64,000 nucleotides of DNA from Sinorhizobium shofinae (GCA_001704765.1 MBFK01000172.1:21681-85680), one strand, 5' to 3'. Shown: positions 51,856 to 61,214, counted from the stretch's first letter. Made by a program: numbers and translations. The notes: generated by a model from the sequence alone, not told the origin.

Positions 51856-51884
51856 TTGCTGCAGTGCAGCAATGCTGCTATGAT
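51856..51884 (+). promoter_or_regulatory. Candidate promoter with overlapping palindrome upstream of the polysaccharide genes
   Basis: TTGCTG (51856-51861) and TATGAT (51879-51884) are spaced by 17 bases, a good fit to a housekeeping promoter. The -35 half is embedded in the perfect inverted repeat TTGCTGCA-G-TGCAGCAA (51856-51872), which a repressor could occupy. The first downstream gene starts at 52136. The rest of the 433-base gap (51703-52135) holds no recognisable gene. Confidence 0.45.
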
Positions 51885-52135
51885 CGCATGGTCACCCTGC
51901 TCGGTGGAGGATCACTCTCTTGCGACTGGATGAACACGTAATTTGGCCCCTTACCCCGTCCGCGTCGGCCCCTTGGGCGCCGCTCGAGCGCGGCCCGATA
52001 TCACAGGTTGCGCCGGCCCGGTGCCGGCTGACCCAACAATTGCCGTCATTCTGGCGTTGATGCGTTCCGCCTCGCCCATTTGGGCGAAGCGCCAGCGGTC
52101 ACGGCGAAAACGTCCCTATGAAGGAGAAACGCGGT

Positions 52136-53221
52136 ATGAAGGTTCTGTTTGCCGGCGGAAACGGATATTATCCCGAGTTCAGCGGCGGCGTTCAGTCGAG
52201 CACGCACCACCTTGTCCAGCAATTGCGCGAGCGTGGCCACGAGGCAGGCGTCCTGGCCGCCCTGTTCGGCGATGGCATGTTCGGCTTCAAGGCGCGCGTC
52301 AAGCTTAAGTTGTCGGGAGAGCGCGGCGTCATGGACAGCTTTCCCGGCTATCCCGTCGTTCGCGCCTGGCACCCCTGGGAAGCGGCGGCTTTCGCCGTGA
52401 AGAAACTGCAGCCTGACGTGGCCGTTGTGCAGTGCCACAAATCTGTGCCGATCGGGAAGGCGCTTCAGGTGCACAATGTGCCGCTGGTGATCTACCTGCG
52501 TAATGTCGAGTTTCACGAGCTCGCCGGCGATTTGCGCGAATTGACATCCGCCTACTACATCGCCAATTCGGAATTCACCGCCCGGGCCTACAAGGAGAAA
52601 TTCGGCATTGATTCGGTGGTCATCCCGCCGACGATCAATCCCGAAACCTACACGACCCGGACGACGCGGGACTATGTGACCTTCATCAACCCCTACAAGG
52701 AGAAGGGATTCGAGCTGGCCGTCCGCATCGCCGAGCAATGCCCGGATATTCCGTTCCTCTTCGTCGAAAGCTGGAAGCTTGCCGACGACCACCGGGCGGA
52801 AATCGACAAGATCATCGCGCCGCTGAAGAATGTCCGGCTGGAGAATCGTACCAGCGACATGAAGACCGTCTACGGCCGGACGAAAATCCTGCTTGCGCCC
52901 AGTAAATGGGAAGAAGCGTGGGGACGGGTGGCGTCCGAGGCCCATTGTAGCGGCATACCGGTCGTCGGCTCGCGACGCGGAGGATTGCCTGAGGCAATCG
53001 GCGAAGGCGGCATCGTCCTCGACTATGATGCGCCCCTCGAAGACTGGACGGCCGCCATCCGCAGATTGTGGAGCGACGACGGCGAACATCAGCGACTGTC
53101 GCAAGCCGCCTCGATTTTCGCCGAGCGGCCGCTCATGCAGCCCGCCCGGCAATTTGCGGCTTTCCTCGAGGTGCTGGAACGCGCCGCCGCGAGCCGCCCC
53201 GCGCAGCTCAAGGCCTCTTGA
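52136..53221 (+). CDS. Glycosyltransferase, GT4-like
   Basis: The 361-residue protein has the two-domain GT-B pattern. The N-terminal half begins KVLFAGGNGYYPEFSGGVQSSTHHLVQQLRERGH, and the C-terminal half has APSKWEEAWGRVASEAHCSGIPVVGSRRGGLPEAIGEGG, the nucleotide-sugar site of GT4 enzymes. It would add a sugar to a lipid-linked or surface polysaccharide. The start has AAGGAGAAACGC spacing; an ATG 18 bases upstream is worse placed. It is followed after 11 bases by a second glycosyltransferase. Confidence 0.88.
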   Translation: MKVLFAGGNGYYPEFSGGVQSSTHHLVQQLRERGHEAGVLAALFGDGMFGFKARVKLKLSGERGVMDSFPGYPVVRAWHPWEAAAFAVKKLQPDVAVVQCHKSVPIGKALQVHNVPLVIYLRNVEFHELAGDLRELTSAYYIANSEFTARAYKEKFGIDSVVIPPTINPETYTTRTTRDYVTFINPYKEKGFELAVRIAEQCPDIPFLFVESWKLADDHRAEIDKIIAPLKNVRLENRTSDMKTVYGRTKILLAPSKWEEAWGRVASEAHCSGIPVVGSRRGGLPEAIGEGGIVLDYDAPLEDWTAAIRRLWSDDGEHQRLSQAASIFAERPLMQPARQFAAFLEVLERAAASRPAQLKAS

Positions 53222-53232
53222 GACGGCAAGGC

Positions 53233-54414
53233 ATGCGCGTCGGATTCGTCGTCGGTCAGTTTCCGATGCTCTCGGAAACCTTCGTCATCGGCCAGATGGC
53301 CGGCCTGTTGCGGCGCGGCTTCAAGGTCGACGTCGTCTGCAACGGTATCTCGGATTACAACTTTGCGGATCGCCAGCAGGAACCGCTTGCGACCCTCCTG
53401 CCACGAACGCGTGACTGGTGGGGCGCGGCGGCGCGCCTTCGTCCGGCCATAGGCCGGCTGCCGCCGAAGCTCCGTGACAAGGCCTCCACCGCGCTCGACA
53501 TGTCATCGGTCGCAAGATTGAACGAATGCGATGTCATCGTCGCCCATTTCGGCCATAATGGCGCCCGTGCCGCACGGCTCAAGAAATGGAAGCGGTTGAC
53601 CCCGCCGATCGTGACGATCTTCCACGGCTATGACGTCGGTGTTCCGCTGCATGAGCGGGGTCTCAGCCGCTATAACGACCTGTTCGAGCATGGCGCGCTC
53701 AACCTGACGGTAAACGGCTATTTTCGCCGCGTGCTGGTGGAGGCCGGGGCGCCGGAGGCAAAGGTCGCCGTCCACCATATGGGAATCGACCTCAAGAAGA
53801 TCCCCTATGAATGGAAATCCTGGCGCGGCGCGACGCTGCAATTGATTTCGGTTTGCCGGCTGGCTGAGAAGAAGGGCGTGGAATTCGCACTCCGCGCTCT
53901 CGGCAGGCTTCGCACCGCCGCCCCAGGACTCGACTGGCACTACACGATCATCGGTGACGGTCCGCTCCGGCCGCAGCTCGAGGCGCTTGCATCCGAACTC
54001 GGAATTGCGGATCGGGTCTCCTTCCTTGGCAGCCTTCCTCACCAGGACGTCAAAGAATGGTTGCGGCGTTCGCATGCCTTCGTGCTGCCGAGCGTCACCG
54101 CCAGGAATGGCGACGTCGAAGGGATACCGGTGGCGCTCATGGAGGCGATGGCCGCCGGGCTGACGGTGGTCAGTTCCTGCCATTCGGGAATTCCCGAACT
54201 GATCGAGGATCAGAAGACCGGCTTCCTCGCGGCCGAAAAGGACGTCGAGACGCTGGCGAGTCGGCTTCGCGTCATCGCCGAGCACCCGGATGAATGCGAG
54301 CGCATCGCCTGGGAAGCCCGTCGAAAAGTCGAGGCCGAGTTCGACATGGAGGCTCTCGACGACGATTTCGCCGCAATCCTCAGCCGGTTCTCCAAATCGA
54401 GGCAAGTCGCTTGA
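53233..54414 (+). CDS. Glycosyltransferase, WcaL/AmsK-like GT4
   Basis: The 393-residue protein begins RVGFVVGQFPMLSETFVIGQMAGLLRRGF and contains TIFHGYDVG and the C-terminal GT4 motif LPSVTARNGDVEGIPVALMEAMAAGLTVVSSCHSGIPELI, close to the pattern of colanic-acid type transferases WcaL and AmsK. It starts 11 bases after the preceding transferase and its stop overlaps the flippase start. Donor and acceptor sugars cannot be told. Confidence 0.88.
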   Translation: MRVGFVVGQFPMLSETFVIGQMAGLLRRGFKVDVVCNGISDYNFADRQQEPLATLLPRTRDWWGAAARLRPAIGRLPPKLRDKASTALDMSSVARLNECDVIVAHFGHNGARAARLKKWKRLTPPIVTIFHGYDVGVPLHERGLSRYNDLFEHGALNLTVNGYFRRVLVEAGAPEAKVAVHHMGIDLKKIPYEWKSWRGATLQLISVCRLAEKKGVEFALRALGRLRTAAPGLDWHYTIIGDGPLRPQLEALASELGIADRVSFLGSLPHQDVKEWLRRSHAFVLPSVTARNGDVEGIPVALMEAMAAGLTVVSSCHSGIPELIEDQKTGFLAAEKDVETLASRLRVIAEHPDECERIAWEARRKVEAEFDMEALDDDFAAILSRFSKSRQVA

Positions 54415-55874
54415 ACAAGGAAAACATTCAGTTCGGCCGCGTCGCCCTTCGCGGCGGGCTGGTGACCGGCGGCGCGCAGGCCGTGCGCATGGTCATCCAG
54501 TTCGTCTCCGTCGTCGTGCTTGCCCGCCTGCTGGCACCGGAGGATTTCGGTCTCGTCGCCTCGGTGAGCCCCATTGTCGCCTTTGTCGGGCTTTTCCAGA
54601 ATCTCGGTCTGCAGCAGGCGGTCATCCAGCGCAAGGAGATCGGGGAGAGAGAGCTCAACCAGGTCTTCTGGATCAGCACTCTCGTCGGCCTCGTCTGCAC
54701 CCTGGTGGTCGTCGCCCTTTCCCCTGCCGTGGCCGCCTTCTACGGTGACCAGCGGATGACGGCGATTGCGATTGCCGCAGCACTGCCGCTCCTGCTCGGC
54801 AGCCTGGCGGCCCTGCCGCTTGCCTTGATGAACCGGCATCTGAAGTTCGGTCAATTGGCGCTCAACGATGTCTATGCGGCGGTCGTCGGGCTCCTCGTCA
54901 CCGCCGCGGCCGCCTATCTCGGCATGGGCTATTGGTCGCTGGTGATCGGCCCGGCGGCGTCGGCCGCCGTCGCGCTTCTGGCGGCCTGGTGGGCGACGCG
55001 ATGGATACCCGGCCGACCGGCGTTCAGGATCGACCGCGACATCATCTCCTTCGGCGCCAATCTAACAGGTTTCAACCTCGTCAATTTCTTCTCGCGCAAT
55101 CTCGACAACATCCTGATCGGCAAGTTCTCCGGACCGGTCGAGCTCGGCTACTACGACCGCGCCTACAAGCTCTTGCTCTTCCCGCTGCAGAACATCACCC
55201 AGCCGCTGTCGCGCGTGATGATCCCGCTGATGAGCCGCATCCAGGAGGACAAGGCGCGGTTTCGCGATATCTATATGCGGACCAACTGGCTGCTGGCTGC
55301 GGTTACCATGCCGGGCATTGCGGCGCTCACTTGCGCCGCGGAGCCAACGGTCAGCATCCTCTTCGGCCAGCAATGGCTGCCGGTCGCGCCGATTTTCGCG
55401 TGGCTCGGGGTCGCCAGCCTCATGCAGCCGGTGTCGAGCACGACTGGCTGGATCTTCATCTGCCAGGGCGAGACGAAGACGATGTTCCGCTGGGGGATCT
55501 ATTCGTCGCTGACGACGGTGCTCTCCTTCGCCGTCGGCCTGCAATGGGGTGCAATCGGCGTCGCAGCCGCCTATGCGATCAGCGGCTACGTCCTGCGCGT
55601 CCCGGTGCTTGCCTGGCTCTTGCAGCGGGTCGGGCCTGTCTCGGCAATCGATTTCCTCTACGTCCAGGGCCTCTTTGTCGTCTCGGCCCTGGCCGCCTGG
55701 TTCTGCTACCGGCTGCTTCCCGAAGCGTTGACCGGAAGCTCGGACTTCCTCGCCCTCGCTCTAGCGGTCTGCCTCAACTACGGACTGGCGCTCCTATTTG
55801 CGCTTGCCCTACGCCCGCCGCGCCAGGTCCTGCTCGACATCCTGTCGAAGGGCATGAGCGCCATTCGCCGATGA
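54411..55874 (+). CDS. Lipopolysaccharide/exopolysaccharide flippase (Wzx/ExoT-like)
   Basis: The 487-residue membrane protein has about twelve to fourteen helices and the MOP-superfamily opening NIQFGRVALRGGLVTGGAQAVRMVIQFVSVVVLARLLAPEDFGL. ISFGANLTGFNLVNFFSRNLDNILIG and GPVELGYYDRAYKLLLFP follow, typical of WzxC/ExoT flippases. The start is TTG, overlapping the stop of the upstream transferase (TTGA), with GAGGCAAG upstream. Its 3' end overlaps the convergent pyruvyltransferase gene by 66 bases. Confidence 0.88.
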   Translation: MNKENIQFGRVALRGGLVTGGAQAVRMVIQFVSVVVLARLLAPEDFGLVASVSPIVAFVGLFQNLGLQQAVIQRKEIGERELNQVFWISTLVGLVCTLVVVALSPAVAAFYGDQRMTAIAIAAALPLLLGSLAALPLALMNRHLKFGQLALNDVYAAVVGLLVTAAAAYLGMGYWSLVIGPAASAAVALLAAWWATRWIPGRPAFRIDRDIISFGANLTGFNLVNFFSRNLDNILIGKFSGPVELGYYDRAYKLLLFPLQNITQPLSRVMIPLMSRIQEDKARFRDIYMRTNWLLAAVTMPGIAALTCAAEPTVSILFGQQWLPVAPIFAWLGVASLMQPVSSTTGWIFICQGETKTMFRWGIYSSLTTVLSFAVGLQWGAIGVAAAYAISGYVLRVPVLAWLLQRVGPVSAIDFLYVQGLFVVSALAAWFCYRLLPEALTGSSDFLALALAVCLNYGLALLFALALRPPRQVLLDILSKGMSAIRR

Positions 55875-57152
55875 GCTTGCGATCAGGGGGCGGAGGAGAT
55901 CCGCCGCCGACATCGCCGAGGCATGCTCCTCGAGCACGGCCTTGAGGCTGACCTCGCGATAGCGATCGAGGTTGCCGACGAAGCGATCGAGCTTGCCGAG
56001 CGCCTCCTCGGAGGTCACCGTGTCGATATCGAGGAGAACATCCGAGACGCCGATGCGCTTGGCGACTTCCTTCGTCTTGAACTCGTAGGCGATCGGCAGC
56101 ACCGGCGTGCCAACGCAAAGCGACATGATCATCATATGCATGCGTGTCGCCACGACGAAATCGAGTTCCTTTGCGATCGCCATCAGTTGTTCCGGCGTGT
56201 GGAACGATGCGTCGACGGTGACGTGCTCGGCGATTTCGGGCGCCAAGCCCGAGACGATCAGCTTAGCTGTCTTCGAATCGTCATGCGCATATTCCGGCAC
56301 GCCCTGGCAGGTCGAAATGAAAGTGACTTGCTTGCCATGGTCGCGCACGAGTTTCGTCGCTATCTCGCGGACCGAATCGATGTAGCGATCCATGCCGCCG
56401 TCGCCACCCTGCACATAGTGCCAGTGCCGCACGGAAATGCCGACGCGGCCCGTCGGCGCCGGCCGGCCAATGGTCAAAAGCGCCTTGATCCGCTCCACAT
56501 CCGCGAGCGCAAAGACGGAATCAGCGACGACATGGCACTTTGACGGATCGTCGACGAGGTCGAGAATATGGTCGCGCGAACGAACGTCGCGCAACAGGAT
56601 CAGCGGACTGCGGGCGAAAATCGGCGGCAGATTCCGACGGTTGTAGGGCTTTGCAAAGGGTCCGAGCGACTGCGTGAAAAAGATCGTCTTCTTGCCGAGC
56701 ATCTCCGCAAGCTTGAACTGGTTGATGCGCCGCTCGAGCGAATAGTTTTCGACGAGATAGGTGCCGCCGGTGGTGATCACCATATCGGCGTCCTTGTATA
56801 GCGCCAGGCTCTCTCGATCCGCGTCGCTGAAAAAACGCCTGTCGAGATAGTTGCCGCTGCCGAGATGACGCAGAGCCTGGAAGACGGCCTGGTTATAAAC
56901 CTGCTTCAACGCATTCTTGACGGTATTGTCGTCGTATTTGTACTTGAAGATCGATTCCGACGGCAGTTTTCGCAGCTCGATGTCGGGATATTGTTCTTTC
57001 GGATACAGTCGCGCGGCGACCTCCGGCTGGCTGTCGAACACCAGGAATTCCAGCTTCTCGTTCACTATCGACTTCAGGATGTGCCTGATTGCGAAAAGAA
57101 TGGCCGCGTCGCCCGTGTTCAAGCAGACGGTATTTTCGACTACAACTTTCAT
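55809..57152 (-). CDS. Polysaccharide pyruvyl transferase family protein
   Basis: The 447-residue protein belongs to the PF04230 family, with the opening KVVVENTVCLNTGDAAILFAIRHILKS, the middle segment ITTGGTYLVENYSLERR and the C-terminal VATRMHMMIMSLCVGTPVLPIAYEFKTKEVAKRIG. Such enzymes add pyruvate ketals from phosphoenolpyruvate to surface sugars. It is convergent with, and overlaps by 66 bases, the flippase of the glycosyltransferase operon, so the same polysaccharide is probably involved. Confidence 0.87.
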   Translation of the reverse strand: MKVVVENTVCLNTGDAAILFAIRHILKSIVNEKLEFLVFDSQPEVAARLYPKEQYPDIELRKLPSESIFKYKYDDNTVKNALKQVYNQAVFQALRHLGSGNYLDRRFFSDADRESLALYKDADMVITTGGTYLVENYSLERRINQFKLAEMLGKKTIFFTQSLGPFAKPYNRRNLPPIFARSPLILLRDVRSRDHILDLVDDPSKCHVVADSVFALADVERIKALLTIGRPAPTGRVGISVRHWHYVQGGDGGMDRYIDSVREIATKLVRDHGKQVTFISTCQGVPEYAHDDSKTAKLIVSGLAPEIAEHVTVDASFHTPEQLMAIAKELDFVVATRMHMMIMSLCVGTPVLPIAYEFKTKEVAKRIGVSDVLLDIDTVTSEEALGKLDRFVGNLDRYREVSLKAVLEEHASAMSAADLLRPLIASSSANGAHALRQDVEQDLARRA

Positions 57153-57554
57153 GTTCCGTCATCCCCGTGTGTAAAGCCTTGCAGACATGGGAGGAATGTC
57201 GCCGGCTTGCCGCTTGCGAGAGGTATCGTCCGCATCCCACGGACAACCCGCAATAGGGTTCTGTCGCGAAGTTTTGGTGAATTCATGGCCGTGCGGCGCT
57301 ATCGATGTTTTCGCACTTGCGCCAGGACGATTTCTGGAAGAGCCGTTCGGTGATCAGTCTGGCCGTCGTTTCCCACTTGACGGACGAGAGGGCACATCAC
57401 TGACATGCGTACGTTGCTCTGCAGTTTCCGTCGTACTTCTGCGCCTCATCGAAGGTCAGGCGCAGGTCTTGCTTCTCCGCAGGAAGCCGACGGAGACGAA
57501 CTTTGGAGATCGCTTGCGTCGGACATGCCTGTTCTTTCCGCGCAGCCGAAGCGA
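57153..57554. other. Intergenic region with no recognised gene
   Basis: The 402 bases separate the pyruvyltransferase start from the 3' end of the Gfo/Idh-AKR gene. Several open frames cross it, but none resembles a known family or has a good start context. It must hold the promoter of the pyruvyltransferase gene; I found no clear motif. Confidence 0.4.
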
Positions 57555-59558
57555 TCAGCCTTCCAGCCAACGCACCTCGTCCGGAGTAAGAGTGATCAGA
57601 ATGGCCGAGAGGCTGTCTTCCAATTCCGCCACGGTCCGTGGACCGATGAGCGGGATGGCCGGAAACGGTTGGGCGATGACATAGGCGAGGGCGATGTGGA
57701 TTGGGCTGCAGCCGCGCTTCTTGGCGAGTTCGATTGCGCGGTCGCGGCGTTCGAAATTGCGGTCGGAATACCAGACCCGGACGATTTCCTCATCGTCATG
57801 CTTGTCGCGCCCTGCCCTATCGGTGAAAAAGCCCCTCCCCTGGCTCGACCAGGCGAAGTTGGGAATCTGCCGCTTCCTCAGCCAGTCTTTCCAGCAGTCG
57901 TCGGACGCTGCGACGCAGCCGGGCCAGATGGGATCGAGCATTTGCGCCAGCGAGAAGTTGTTGGAAAGAGCGGCCGGGGCCGCCTTGCCGTTTTTCTCGG
58001 CATAGACGACGGCCTCGTCCATGCGTTCGCGCGTCCAGTTGGATCCACCGAAAATACCCCGGATGCGCCCGCGCCGGACCTCGGCGTCCATGGCATCAAC
58101 GAATTCGCCGACCGGGATGTCCAGATTGTCGCGGTGCATGAAGTAGATATCGACATAATCCGTCTTCAGCCGCTCCAGCGACTGATCCAATTGTTTGGCA
58201 ATCACGTCCGGATAGCAGAGCGGCGAATGGGCGCCCTTGCCGATCACGACGATGTCCTCGCGGTTGACCTTGCGGCTCGTATGCCAGTCGCCGAAAATGC
58301 TCTCGGTCTTGCCGGCACCGTAGACGAATGCGGTGTCGAACAGGTTTCCGCCCGCCTCGTAAAAGGCATCGAGCGTCAGCGAGGCGGAGGCGAAACTCGG
58401 GAAGAACTCGAAGCCCAGCGCAACCGTGGAGGCCGGCTTGGCCACGCCGGGGATCTGCCGTTTGGGCACGTTCTTCCCGGCGACGACTGCCGCGCCCGCG
58501 ACGTTGGCGGTCCGCTTGGCGGCCGTTTCGATTCCGTATTCGAGACCGACGGATGCGCGCCAGCGATCGAGAACGCGCAGATTGGCGAGCGTATCTTCCG
58601 CGTTCATGCCGGGGAAGGTGAACTCGGTGCGGCCGGCACGGATCGCCTCGCTCACCGCATCGACCTCGAATGCGTAGAGATAGCGCTTTTCCTCGACCTC
58701 GATTGCCTGCTGTCCATCGCCCCTGATGATTTCGATGCGCCCTACCCCGCCCTGCTTGCCGGAGGCGAACCAGAAGTCCTTCACCTCGATGCGGCCTTCC
58801 GAACCGATGATGCGCAGCACGTTGTCCTGCTGTGCCATGATCGAGCAGGACACCTCCGCGACGATATCGTTGGGGAACTTGAGGACCGCCGACGCCCACT
58901 CATCGACGCCGGACGGTCCCAGACGGGCAGCGCCAGACACCGTCAGCGGTTCGAGGAAGGGCTTTTTCTCCGCAGCACCCGCGAGCATGCGCACCATCGA
59001 GACCGGGTAGCCGCCGACATCGAGAATGCCACCGCCGGCGAGATCATTGGCAAAGAGACGGTGCTCAGGGCGATAACCGCCCATGTCGAAGCCGAAACTG
59101 GAGCGGATGATCCGCACTTCGCCGATCGCCCCGTCCCGCACCAGTTCGACGAGACGGGCCGTCTGCGGATGGAACCTGTACATATAGGCTTCGCCGGCGA
59201 AGACGCCGGCCTTTGTCGCCTCGTGGAAGATCGATTGTGCATCGAAGGCTGAAAGCGCCATCGGCTTTTCGACCAGCACATGCTTGCCTGCGCGCACCGC
59301 CTTGATCGCCCATTCGGCATGGCTGGTGTGCGGCGTGGCGATGTAAACCGCGTCTATCACCGGATCCGCGAGAAGCGTGTCGTAACCCTTCACGATGCGC
59401 GCCCCCGGAAAGCCCTCGCCAAGGCGGGGCTTGTCCGGATTGCGGGTGGCGATGGCCACAAGGCGGCCAGTCGCGGAATGGGCAATCCCTTCGGCGAATG
59501 TCCGCGCGATGGTGCCGGGGCCGATGATACCCCAACGGATCGGTTGTTCTGAGCTCAC
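57555..59558 (-). CDS. Gfo/Idh/MocA oxidoreductase fused to an aldo/keto reductase
   Basis: The 667-residue protein has two enzymes in one chain. Residues 1-345 form a Gfo/Idh/MocA dehydrogenase with the Rossmann loop GIIGPGTIA (10-18) and the catalytic EKP motif at 97-99. Residues 360-667 form an aldo/keto reductase with D409 and Y413 (FDTAFVYG), K441 (VIGKG) and H475 (YFMHRDN), the full tetrad. Both halves keep catalytic residues. The start is GTG behind AAAAGGA. The fusion may couple oxidation at one carbon to reduction at another of a sugar or cyclitol (inference). Confidence 0.92.
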   Translation of the reverse strand: MSSEQPIRWGIIGPGTIARTFAEGIAHSATGRLVAIATRNPDKPRLGEGFPGARIVKGYDTLLADPVIDAVYIATPHTSHAEWAIKAVRAGKHVLVEKPMALSAFDAQSIFHEATKAGVFAGEAYMYRFHPQTARLVELVRDGAIGEVRIIRSSFGFDMGGYRPEHRLFANDLAGGGILDVGGYPVSMVRMLAGAAEKKPFLEPLTVSGAARLGPSGVDEWASAVLKFPNDIVAEVSCSIMAQQDNVLRIIGSEGRIEVKDFWFASGKQGGVGRIEIIRGDGQQAIEVEEKRYLYAFEVDAVSEAIRAGRTEFTFPGMNAEDTLANLRVLDRWRASVGLEYGIETAAKRTANVAGAAVVAGKNVPKRQIPGVAKPASTVALGFEFFPSFASASLTLDAFYEAGGNLFDTAFVYGAGKTESIFGDWHTSRKVNREDIVVIGKGAHSPLCYPDVIAKQLDQSLERLKTDYVDIYFMHRDNLDIPVGEFVDAMDAEVRRGRIRGIFGGSNWTRERMDEAVVYAEKNGKAAPAALSNNFSLAQMLDPIWPGCVAASDDCWKDWLRKRQIPNFAWSSQGRGFFTDRAGRDKHDDEEIVRVWYSDRNFERRDRAIELAKKRGCSPIHIALAYVIAQPFPAIPLIGPRTVAELEDSLSAILITLTPDEVRWLEG

Positions 59559-59597
59559 GGAATATCCTTTTCGGTCAGTCCTGGGAGAGTGATGGGA

Positions 59598-59887
59598 TTA
59601 ATCGGCGCAGCCGCTTGCCTTCTCGAATGGGAAGCACCGTCTGGCGAGGAGAGCCCGAGGGCGCGGTTCCGGCCTGCCGATGATCAGCGGTTCGCCGGGA
59701 ACGGTGCCACAGACATAGCTGGTGTGATCGAGATGCACCGCGACAGCGACGCGAACGTCAAGGTCGCCGGCGCCTCCGCCAATGCCTGCAGTAAGTTCAT
59801 CTTCGGCGACGCGACGAAGCCCGCGACGAACTGGTTGGCGGGATCGCCATATAGATCGAGAGGTGCCCCGAAATACTTGAAGCACAT
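59598..59887 (-). pseudogene. Decayed C-terminus of a sugar-ABC ATPase (UgpC/MalK type)
   Basis: One frame reads PLDLYGDPANQFVAGFVASPKMNLL (59789-59863 region), the end of the ATPase domain in MalK/UgpC proteins. A second frame then reads VAVHLDHTSYVCGTVPGEPLII, the TOBE-domain tail. The two pieces lie in different frames, and the Walker and signature motifs are absent, so the gene is dead. A sugar ABC transporter probably once preceded the Gfo/Idh-AKR gene here. Confidence 0.7.
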
Positions 59888-59925
59888 TGAAAACCTCCCT
59901 TTTGAATTGTAGTCCTTCAGCGACC

Positions 59926-60864
59926 ATGGGGCACATTATCGCCGGGCGAAAATCTGTCTCGTACAAAGGGAATGTGGATTTGGCGGAAAGTAAGATTGTC
60001 GAGCGAGCGATCTACCAGCCGGGTTCCTGCAGCATCGAGGGCATGCCGACCCGGCTGCATTTCTTCCACGCCCATCCCGCAATCATGCTACGCGCGCATT
60101 GGCATGCGCAGATCGAAGTAAACTACGTGATGCGAGGCTCGGTGCATTATCGCATGGTCGGCCATGATCTCAGGCTCGGCGCCGGACAGATGTGCCTGTT
60201 CTGGGGCGGACAGCCGCACAGGATGGACGAATCCTCCGACGATTCCATCTATGCCGGCGCTCATCTGCCGCTGGTCTATTTCTTCCGCATGCGGCTGCCG
60301 CCGGCAATCTCGGCAATGCTCATGGGCGGCGCTACGATGCTGACGTCCGAGACGGATTGTGCGGACGACCGGAACTTTCCGCGCTGGCGTAGCTGGGCTA
60401 GTTCCGGCGACGAAGTGAAGGCCCAGCACGCCGTGGAAGAACTGTTGCTGCGCGTCGAACGAATGTTCATGGAGCCTTACACGATCATTTCGTCCGGCAA
60501 GGAATGCAAGGCCGAGAGCGCCTCGGCCTCGCCTTCGCTCGGCGTCGTGCGCATGTGCGATTTCATCGCGGCCAATTTTCTCGAGGAGATCGATGCGGTC
60601 GATATCGCCGCCGCAGCCGGATTGCATCCGAAATACGCCATGAACCTGTTTCGCAAGTCGACGGGCATGACGCTGATCAAGTACGTGACCCTACTGCGTC
60701 TTTCGCGGGCGCAAGCCATGCTGATGAATGGCAACGACAGCATTCTGCAGGTGGCGATGGATAGCGGCTTCGGTTCGGTGAGCGCCTTCAACAAGGCTTT
60801 CCGGCAGATTGCCGGCATGCCGCCTTCGGATTTCCGTCGCGGCGTTCGTGCCGCGGCTAGGTGA
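59926..60864 (+). CDS. AraC-family regulator with cupin sensor domain
   Basis: The protein has about 312 residues. The N-terminal cupin part includes LHFFHAHPAIMLRAHWHAQIEVNYVMRGSVHYRMVGHDLRLGAGQMCLFWGGQPHRM. The C-terminal double helix-turn-helix has VDIAAAAGLHPKYAMNLFRKSTGMTLIKYVTLLRLSRAQAMLMN and VAMDSGFGSVSAFNKAFRQIAG. It resembles sugar-responsive AraC regulators, and its position divergent from the lost ABC transporter fits control of sugar genes. Start choice is uncertain: TTG at 59887 and several later starts are possible. Confidence 0.86.
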   Translation: MGHIIAGRKSVSYKGNVDLAESKIVERAIYQPGSCSIEGMPTRLHFFHAHPAIMLRAHWHAQIEVNYVMRGSVHYRMVGHDLRLGAGQMCLFWGGQPHRMDESSDDSIYAGAHLPLVYFFRMRLPPAISAMLMGGATMLTSETDCADDRNFPRWRSWASSGDEVKAQHAVEELLLRVERMFMEPYTIISSGKECKAESASASPSLGVVRMCDFIAANFLEEIDAVDIAAAAGLHPKYAMNLFRKSTGMTLIKYVTLLRLSRAQAMLMNGNDSILQVAMDSGFGSVSAFNKAFRQIAGMPPSDFRRGVRAAAR

Positions 60865-61214
60865 GCGTTAAGAAACGTCAGCTTGCCTTGCCTGCATCTC
60901 GCCTCTCTAATCCGGCAATCGACCGTTTTCCAGGCGTTGGCCTTCCCCCTACCTCAACCGGTCGATCACAATGGTTTCAGGTCTGGTCCTGGACCTGTTC
61001 CGGTCCGCGTCCCCTACGCTCTTGGGCGAGCACGCTCGGTATCGCCCTGATTCTTGGCAGTATGGCGCTTTCACAAAGGCGAGAGAAAAACGGGTCTCGG
61101 TCATAAGGGATTTCGCCGCATCGCAGCCGTCGCACGCCGTTTGCCAGCATGTTCTCTGGTGGCCCTTGGCGGGTCAAAACGCAAGCCTCGGAGTCTGGAG
61201 AGCGGGAAGCAGGA
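60865..61214. other. Intergenic region with a small hairpin
   Basis: These 350 bases hold no recognisable gene. CAGGTC (60978-60983) and GACCTG (60992-60997) can pair as a short hairpin after the AraC gene, but there is no T tract. The region lies between convergent genes, so terminators rather than promoters are expected. Confidence 0.4.
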
